Shown: piece after piece, positions 39,898 through 45,203 of the stretch | How the letters are laid out: every line of letters begins with the position of its first letter | How positions within the stretch are numbered: the stretch's first letter is position 1 | NCBI RefSeq assembly: GCF_019049245.1 | Contig: NZ_JAGMUK010000023.1 | Coordinates: 1-45,203, forward strand | Direction of reading: 5' to 3' | Length of the DNA stretch: 45,203 nt | From: Streptomyces sp. AC555_RSS877 | GTDB taxonomy: Bacteria; Actinomycetota; Actinomycetes; Streptomycetales; Streptomycetaceae | Position numbers and translations under genes: made by a program | The notes under the pieces: generated by a model | Seen by the model: the letters and a program-made list of their open reading frames with translations, nothing else | Databases searched by the model: none | Told to the model about the DNA's origin: nothing

Positions 39898-40274
39898 CTA
39901 CCTCACCTCACGAAGGAGTAGTGCCAGCCGGTCGGAGCCGGCCATTGCTTGTGGCTCACCAGCGGGCGGCCCGGTACCGACGCGGCCCGGGATGCCCGCA
40001 GGCGGTGCAGTGTCCGGCCCTGTTGGGCACTGCCACTTCCCCGAGGATGGGCTCACGCGTTCGAATCGTCGACGAGTGTCAGGCAGTCCCCCGGGAGTCC
40101 CCTCCCCCAGAGCGAAAAGCCGCTTTCGACAGCGTCACGCAGCCCGCGCGGGAGGTCATTGCGCCTGTTGGGGGCGCGAATTGCGGGCCCCCGCAATGAG
40201 CGTCATCGCCCTGCCGGACCGGCCGCGCACTCGGCTACCGTGAGGACTTCCAGGACTGCTTGACCGGGGGTGCC
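39898..40274. promoter_or_regulatory. Divergent control region
   Basis: This 377-bp gap separates the minus-strand cluster from the plus-strand regulator. A palindrome ATTGCGGG CC CCCGCAAT lies at 40180-40197, with a third half-site ATTGCG at 40158. It is a candidate operator for the adjacent TPR regulators. I could not assign promoters with confidence. Confidence 0.5.
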
Positions 40275-41705
40275 ATGCCCGCCTCAATCACCCGCTCGCG
40301 CCGCGCCGCCATCGTGCGGGAAGCCGCCCGGATCAGAATGCGGTGCCAGCGGGCGGGCTACCGCACCGAACAAACAGTCGCGGCCCTGCGCACTGCATTC
40401 CCCGAAGTCACCGAACTGGAGGCATGGCGCTTCGCGCTGGGCTGGTCCCGGGCCGACACCGTCACCCAGATCGGTGAGCTCTACCGGGCGGACGGTCTGA
40501 TGCCTCCGGGCTTATCGGAGTCGATGCTGTGCCGGTGGGAACACGACCCCGACGAGTGGCCCGGGCCCGACTACGCGGTGATGCTGTGCCGGGTCTACCG
40601 CGCCCGGCCCGAGCAACTCGGCCTTCACCAGGTCGGGCGTGTACGGCAGTTGTCCGCGTGGACGACGGAGCTGATCGGGTACGGTCGCCACGACGCCGGC
40701 GTCGCCCGGTCCGACCGGCAGGAAGGGGCGGAGCAGATGACCACCGATGCGGGACTCCCGTCGGTCCGTGAGTCCCTCCAACTGGCATTGCTGGCCGAAC
40801 CGGTCGGCAGCACCCTGGTGGAGGAGCTGGCCGAGGCCGCAGCCGAGCACTACGCCCACAACTACTCCCGGCATCCGGTGCCCGTGCTGTTCACCGAGGT
40901 CCGCGCCACCCGCGCCCTGCTGGCCCCGGTCCTCGCGTCGGGCGAGGCGAGCACCGAAATGCGGCGCCAGGTCGGCCGCCTGTCGGCTCTCCTGGGCAAT
41001 CTCGCCTTCCACCTTGATGATCCCTCCGGTGCCCGAGCCCATCTCGGCACCGCGGTGGCCTACGCAGAGCGGTGCGGTGACGCAGCCCTGGCCGCCTGGG
41101 CCTACGGGGCACTGAGCATGGTCGCCCGCGCCGCCGGCCACCTCCCCGCCGCCCTCACCCACGCCGAACGCGGCAGCGCCGCCGCGCCCCACGGTCTTGT
41201 ATCCGCCCAACTGCACGCCTGGGCCCTGCTGCCCACGCTCGCCCGCCAGGGCCGCGACCGGGAAGCGGACGCCGCCCTCCAGGAAGCCCTGACTCACCTG
41301 GAAGCCGACCCTGTCGGTGAGGCGCCGGGCCGGTTCGGGTTCGACGCAGCCGAGCTGGCGCTGCACCAGGCCGAGGCCCACCTCGCCCTCGGACGCACCG
41401 ACCAGGCCCGCTCCCGGGCCGAGGCATCCGCGGCCGCCTGCACGACCGGCACCCCGGGATGGGCGGCCGCCACCCTCGTTCTGGCCCAGGCGGAAGCCTC
41501 CACCCAGCCGTCCGACGCAGCCCAACGAGGCCTGGACGTGCTCGACCGGGTCCCGTCCAGCCGCCTGCGCTCCACCGCCCGCGCCCGACTGCACAGCCTC
41601 GACGGGCTGCTCGCCACCCGCCCCGGCGGCCACGCCGACGACCTCCACGACCGGCTGCGTGTTCTCCCGCCGCCCGTCGACGCCTACGGCACCGCCTCAT
41701 CCTGA
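40275..41705 (+). CDS. TPR-containing regulator (NsdA-like type)
   Basis: The 476-aa protein has an N-terminal DNA-binding-like region (about residues 5-125). That region contains RTEQTVAALRTAFPEVTELEAWRFALGWSRADTVTQIGELY and LSESMLCRWEHDPDEWPGPDYAVMLCRVY, the pattern of an XRE-like helix-turn-helix. A long alpha-helical TPR body follows (LAFHLDDPSGARAHLGTAVAYAERCGD, LPTLARQGRDREADAALQEALTHLEAD, and so on). Such proteins often control secondary metabolism in Streptomyces; NsdA is one. ATG 40275 is used; TTG 40260 would add five residues. It is divergent from the PIG-L-led cluster and may control it. Confidence 0.78.
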   Translation: MPASITRSRRAAIVREAARIRMRCQRAGYRTEQTVAALRTAFPEVTELEAWRFALGWSRADTVTQIGELYRADGLMPPGLSESMLCRWEHDPDEWPGPDYAVMLCRVYRARPEQLGLHQVGRVRQLSAWTTELIGYGRHDAGVARSDRQEGAEQMTTDAGLPSVRESLQLALLAEPVGSTLVEELAEAAAEHYAHNYSRHPVPVLFTEVRATRALLAPVLASGEASTEMRRQVGRLSALLGNLAFHLDDPSGARAHLGTAVAYAERCGDAALAAWAYGALSMVARAAGHLPAALTHAERGSAAAPHGLVSAQLHAWALLPTLARQGRDREADAALQEALTHLEADPVGEAPGRFGFDAAELALHQAEAHLALGRTDQARSRAEASAAACTTGTPGWAAATLVLAQAEASTQPSDAAQRGLDVLDRVPSSRLRSTARARLHSLDGLLATRPGGHADDLHDRLRVLPPPVDAYGTASS

Positions 41706-41869
41706 CCGCACCCAAAGCGGCCAGCCTGCCCCCCGGCAAGAACAACGCCTCCGCCTCCGGCGCCTCCGGCGGACGTTCCACAAACTGCGAACCGGGCTCG
41801 ATGGCTTGAAAGGGAGTCCCTGAGGAGTCCCGCTCCGGGAAGCAGTCACCGGCCATGCGCGGTGAGTGA

Positions 41870-43198
41870 TTGCATGACGGTGTGGAAGAGACCGTTCGTC
41901 ACCCACTGGCCGTCGCGCGCACAGCCCGCGGCATGACGCAGGATGCCCTCGCCACCGGCGTCCAGGCCGCCGCTCACCGCAGGGGGCTGCGCTCGGGCAC
42001 CGACAAGGCCCGCATCCGCAAGTGGGAACGCGGGGTAGAGCCCAACGGCGAATCACAGCTCTACCTCGCCGAAGCCCTCGGCCTGCCCGCGGACATCATC
42101 CGCCCCCAGGACTGGCCGCACTGGCTGCCACTCACCACCGACGGCGTCATACCGCTCGGACCGAACAGCTCCGCGCCCGCCCTCAGAGAGGCCCTGCGAA
42201 CAGCCATGGAACGCCGCACCTTCCTCACCGTCTCCGGCGCCGCCCTGTCCGCCCTGGCCGCGGACTGGGCCGTCAGCCCGGCTACCGCACTCGCCCAAGC
42301 CCGCGACGGCAAACCGATCGGCGAAGACTTCGTCGCCTTCCTGGAGACCACCACCCAGCAACTCGCTTCGCTCGCCACCGAGCAGCGCCAGCACACCGCC
42401 AAACTGCTGGAGGCCCACCTGTCCACGGTGACCGAACTGCTCGAACACGGCCGCTACACCCCCGCCCTCGGGCTGCGTCTGCACACGCTGGCGGCCTCCT
42501 TGTCGCAGACCGTCGCCTGGCACAGCTTCGACCAAGGGCGCCACACACACGCCAGTCAGAGCTGGATCGCTGGCCTGCACAACGCTCACGCCGCGGGTGA
42601 TCATGACATGGGCGCCGGCCTCCTGGGCGATCTCGCCTACCAGGCCGCCTGGCGCCACGATCAGGCCACCGCGGCCAGCATCCTCCACCACGCACTGACC
42701 CGCGCCCACAACCCCGCCGCACGCTGCCTGCTCCAACTACGCCTCGCCCGCACCCTCGCCGCACGAGGCGACCGAAGCGAACGACGCGCCGTACTGCGCG
42801 CCCTCGCCGCGGCAGAGAAACACCTCAACGACGCCGGCGCCGACCGGCCCGCCTGGTGCGCCTGGGTGTCCGAGGCCGACCTCGCCGTGGACTCCGGCCA
42901 GGCCCTCCTGGACCTCGGCGACACCGGCCGCGCCCACCAACTCATAACCGAAGGCGAACGGCTGCTACCCGCAGCCCGGGACAAGACCCGCGGCGTGTTC
43001 CTCACCTACCGCGCCGCAAGCTACCTGGATCTGAAGGAACCCGAGCCCGCCGCGGCCGCCGCCACCCGGTCCCTGCTCCTGGCCCGCCGCATCGGAGCAC
43101 CCCGCTGCGTGCAGCTTGTCGACGACCTGCTCCCCCGCTTCCAGCCCTACCAGGACGCCCAGGGCGTTCCGGAACTCCTCCAACTCGCTGCCGCATAG
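41870..43198 (+). CDS. XRE-type HTH/TPR regulator
   Basis: The protein is up to 442 aa. It begins with an XRE-type domain (HPLAVARTARGMTQDALATGVQAAAHRRGLRSGTDKARIRKWERGVEPNGESQLYLAEALGL, about residues 8-70). A hydrophobic stretch (ERRTFLTVSGAALSALAADWAVS) and TPR helices follow. The start is uncertain: TTG 41870 or GTG 41882, neither with a good ribosome site. It is a paralogue in type of the preceding regulator, separated by 164 bp, and ends at a fragment-rich region. Confidence 0.8.
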   Translation: MHDGVEETVRHPLAVARTARGMTQDALATGVQAAAHRRGLRSGTDKARIRKWERGVEPNGESQLYLAEALGLPADIIRPQDWPHWLPLTTDGVIPLGPNSSAPALREALRTAMERRTFLTVSGAALSALAADWAVSPATALAQARDGKPIGEDFVAFLETTTQQLASLATEQRQHTAKLLEAHLSTVTELLEHGRYTPALGLRLHTLAASLSQTVAWHSFDQGRHTHASQSWIAGLHNAHAAGDHDMGAGLLGDLAYQAAWRHDQATAASILHHALTRAHNPAARCLLQLRLARTLAARGDRSERRAVLRALAAAEKHLNDAGADRPAWCAWVSEADLAVDSGQALLDLGDTGRAHQLITEGERLLPAARDKTRGVFLTYRAASYLDLKEPEPAAAAATRSLLLARRIGAPRCVQLVDDLLPRFQPYQDAQGVPELLQLAAA

Positions 43199-43250
43199 CG
43201 CGAAGACGAGTAGCCCGGCTTCGAACCGAGTCAGCAACCCGGTTCTGATG

Positions 43251-43348
43251 GGGCTGGCGCGGGCCGGCGCCTTCTCGCCCGGGATGCCGCCCTCACGTAC
43301 GCCTTCCGGGCCTGGTTCGGCCAGATCCGGTTCGCCGACGACACGTGA
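43251..43348 (+). pseudogene. C-terminal fragment of an unidentified gene
   Basis: One frame reads RRLLARDAALTYAFRAWFGQIRFADDT and stops at 43348. It looks like the end of a real protein but has no start or upstream body. It is part of the decayed region after the regulators. Confidence 0.35.
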
Positions 43349-43451
43349 CGCGGTCCGCGCCGCCCGGTCCTCGCGCTTCCGCCACGGTCGCGAGTCGGTC
43401 CGTGTCACTGCTGACCGGCGGCATCCCCTCACCACGCCGCACAGAACTCGA

Positions 43452-43712
43452 CAGCCGGGGCATGGTGTTGTGTGTCGTGGAGCCAAAGTCGTGGACGGTG
43501 ACGATGTTCGGGTGGGCGAGGCCGCCGGCGACTGCGGCTTCGCGGGCGAACCGGGCCACCTGCCGGCTGCTACCCGCGTCACCGGTGAGCACCTTGACCG
43601 CCACCAGGCGGTCGATCTTGGGATCGTGTGCTGCCCAGACCTGTCCGAACCCGCCCGCACCGATCGCCTCGATCAGCCGGTAGCGCCCGTCCAGCACGGT
43701 CCCTTCCTGCAC
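43452..43712 (-). pseudogene. Ser/Thr protein kinase, N-terminal fragment
   Basis: GTG 43712 has a very strong ribosome site (GGAAAGGGGGGAG). The frame reads LDGRYRLIEAIGAGGFGQVWAAHD, then the VAVKVL lysine region and HPNIVTVHDFGS, the first 80 residues of a Hanks-type kinase. Similarity stops at about 43452 and the rest of the frame (to 43293) is unrelated arginine-rich sequence. The catalytic HRD and DFG motifs are missing, so it is inactive as a kinase. Confidence 0.75.
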
Positions 43713-43944
43713 GACTCCCCCCTTTCCGCGCGCACCGATACACACGGGTACCAGGCGTGTACCCGTCACGCTACGCCGGGACAACCACCTGTAACCAGGG
43801 AAGTGCTGACGGTGTTTCGGCTCAGGTGGTGGTCCGCAGTGCAGTCGGCGGACCGACGGTTGGCGCCCCGGCTTCCCGAGCCGCACGCTCTTGCCGAGCC
43901 CGGTGCAGGACGGCGGCCTCGGTGGCCGCGGCCTGGCGGCGGCG

Positions 43945-44205
43945 CTAGGCACGAGTCACTTCGATCGGGACGGGCGCGTCGGCCGGGACCACGTCCGGTT
44001 CGGGGAACGCGCGGCTGGTGGACGCGGACCGGGACAGGTCCAGGGCGCGGCCTTCGGGCGCCGCAGCGGCGGTGACCGGCTCCTCGCCGGGCTCGGGCTC
44101 GACGACCGGCTCGACGGCGGCGGGCTCGGCCGGCTCGGCGGCGGGATGCTCGGGGTCGTCGCCGCGTACGGAGGCGCCGAGCTTCTCGATCTCGGCCGCG
44201 AGCGC
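43945..44205 (-). pseudogene. C-terminal fragment, acidic/proline-rich
   Basis: On the minus strand a frame with good codon character reads LAAEIEKLGASVRGDDPEHP, followed by a Glu/Pro/Ala-rich stretch, and ends VPIEVTRA-stop at 43945. It resembles the acidic tail of a larger protein. It joins abruptly to the regulator fragment on the other strand near 44206. Identity unknown. Confidence 0.4.
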
Positions 44206-44206
44206 C

Positions 44207-44830
44207 CACGACCCCGTCGTGCAAGCCAACGTCTTCGCCTTCTGGTCCATGGCCCGCTACAGCGACGGCGACATTTCCGGCGCCCTGAGCTACACCGAAG
44301 AAGCACTCAGGAACGCAATCCATACCGGCTCCCCCCGGATGATCGCCATGGTCCATGCACGGGCCTCGCGGGCCCACGCCAAGGCCGGTGACCTGCGCGC
44401 CAGCCAACGCGCCGAAGACGCGGCCTTCACCGTCTACGACCGCGCAGGCAATCCGGACGACGAACCGGCCTGCGTGTACTGGGTCAGCCGGGCCGAACTC
44501 CACAGCTGGGCCGCGAGCAACGCATCCGACCTCAACGACCCCCGCCGCGCGCTTGCCCACTACGCCGCCATCGCCACACCCCACCAGGCCGAGACGCACG
44601 ACGACGATGCCTACCCCCGCTCGCGCGCGCTGCGCCTGAGCCGCGAAGCCGACGCCCACCTCTCACTTCGTGACGTGGACGCCGCGGTGCACACGGCCGA
44701 CCAGGCTGTACAAGCTATGGGCGGCGTCACCTCCGCACGTGGCACAACTGTCCTTACCGGTCTACGAACCAAGCTCCGAGCCCACCAGCAGCTCCCGGCA
44801 GTCCGCGAATTCCTCGACCGCACTGTCTGA
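44207..44830 (+). pseudogene. Regulator C-terminal half (TPR), truncated
   Basis: From HDPVVQANVFAFWSMARYSDGDISGALSYTEEALR the frame is a typical C-terminal TPR half of a Streptomyces XRE-type regulator. It ends with VTSARGTTVLTGLRTKLRAHQQLPAVREFLDRTV. The N-terminal helix-turn-helix is absent; upstream codons in the frame (from 44018) are the shadow of the minus-strand fragment. It is therefore a truncated relative of the two intact regulators upstream. Confidence 0.7.
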
Positions 44831-44971
44831 CCGCTCCACGGCCCGTGGCCGTCGAGCTTCGGCTCGCGGGTCCTGTGGTTGACGTGTCGAAGTGGCGAGG
44901 AGGGAGAATCAACCCGGCAGCAGTCCCCAGCGATCCGGCTCTGGCTCCGAATATGAGCTTGCAGGCAGTCT

Positions 44972-45203
44972 TCATCGCTGCCAGAGGAAGGCGGCCTCGC
45001 TACAGGGGTGGCAGTGAAAGACGTAGCCGCGGCCGCCTCCGCCGAAGTTGGCGGAGGTGGCGAAGTCGGATCCCTCTTCGAGTTCGGCCGTGAATGTCAT
45101 ACGGCCGGCGCAGGAGGGACAGCCGGGGGTCTCGTCACCTTGGATCCAGTCGGGTTCGCCACCCAGCCGTCCCAGAACCGGCTCTGCGGTTGGGGTGTCG
45201 GCT
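44972..45203 (-). CDS. Partial zinc-binding protein (C-terminal 76 aa)
   Basis: A minus-strand frame enters from the right edge and stops at 44972. It reads LGGEPDWIQGDETPGCPSCAGRM, then TFTAELEEGSDFATSANFGGGGRGYVFHCHPCSEAAFLWQR. GGxPxWIQ...CPxC...FGGGGxGYVFxCxxC...FLWQ is the pattern of the C-terminal part of DUF1963/YwqG-like actinobacterial proteins, with four cysteines for zinc. The start is outside the window. The gap 44831-44971 holds nothing I recognise. Confidence 0.7.
   Translation of the reverse strand, partial: ADTPTAEPVLGRLGGEPDWIQGDETPGCPSCAGRMTFTAELEEGSDFATSANFGGGGRGYVFHCHPCSEAAFLWQR

Overview
The window is high-GC actinobacterial DNA and looks like an accessory replicon of a Streptomyces-type organism, such as a large (possibly linear) plasmid or a plasmid-derived chromosomal arm. 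The reasons are very high G+C in third codon positions, frequent GTG and TTG starts, GGAGG-type ribosome sites, and a set of plasmid functions: a ParB/Srx-fold protein, SSB, DprA, a DUF932-like protein, a replication-relaxation family protein and an extra ATP-dependent DNA ligase. No ParA, telomere or conventional origin is visible.

Region 1 (about 0.3-25 kb) is a one-directional, plus-strand array of small, mostly unrecognised genes. It is broken into transcription units by ten copies (P0-P9) of one promoter module. The core is a -35, a 16-bp spacer and a TGCACTATTATTG-type -10; eight copies also carry an upstream box GCAGGTCAGRGGTGGGTT. Most copies are followed by a GC-rich hairpin at the expected 5' end of the transcript. 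One unit carries a tRNA gene with a UAU anticodon (Ile, AUA codons). The distal part holds ParB, SSB and DprA, then a cluster of two PP-loop (PAPS-reductase-like) proteins, a DpdA/TGT-like protein, a Cys-rich protein and a Mom-like GNAT protein. I read that cluster as a candidate nucleic-acid modification system.

Region 2 (about 25.5-31.5 kb) looks like a replication and maintenance segment. It has a three-module helix-turn-helix protein, a replication-relaxation protein, a DNA ligase, and a second repeat family (TGGTCGG pairs spaced 12 bp) at three loci. A block of about 520 bp (a 69-aa gene, the TGGTCGG sites and the ligase start) is duplicated; the second copy has a broken ligase. Decayed genes, palindromes and a small secreted protein lie between the copies.

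Region 3 (about 31.5-39.9 kb, minus strand) is a tightly coupled operon-like cluster: PIG-L deacetylase, 2-keto-4-pentenoate hydratase, acylating acetaldehyde dehydrogenase, 4-hydroxy-2-oxovalerate aldolase, KAS III, acyl carrier protein, CitE-like lyase, MaoC-like hydratase, Eis-like acetyltransferase and Nudix hydrolase. Meta-cleavage enzymes welded by 4-bp stop/start overlaps to fatty-acid-type enzymes suggest specialised metabolism of an acyl-CoA or acyl-ACP; the product is unknown.

Region 4 (about 40-45.2 kb) has two large TPR regulators of the Streptomyces type, then a graveyard of gene fragments (Ser/Thr kinase N-terminus, regulator C-terminus and others) and a partial zinc-binding protein running off the right edge. 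Several genes in region 1 show single-base frameshifts, so either decay or indel errors in the assembly should be kept in mind.
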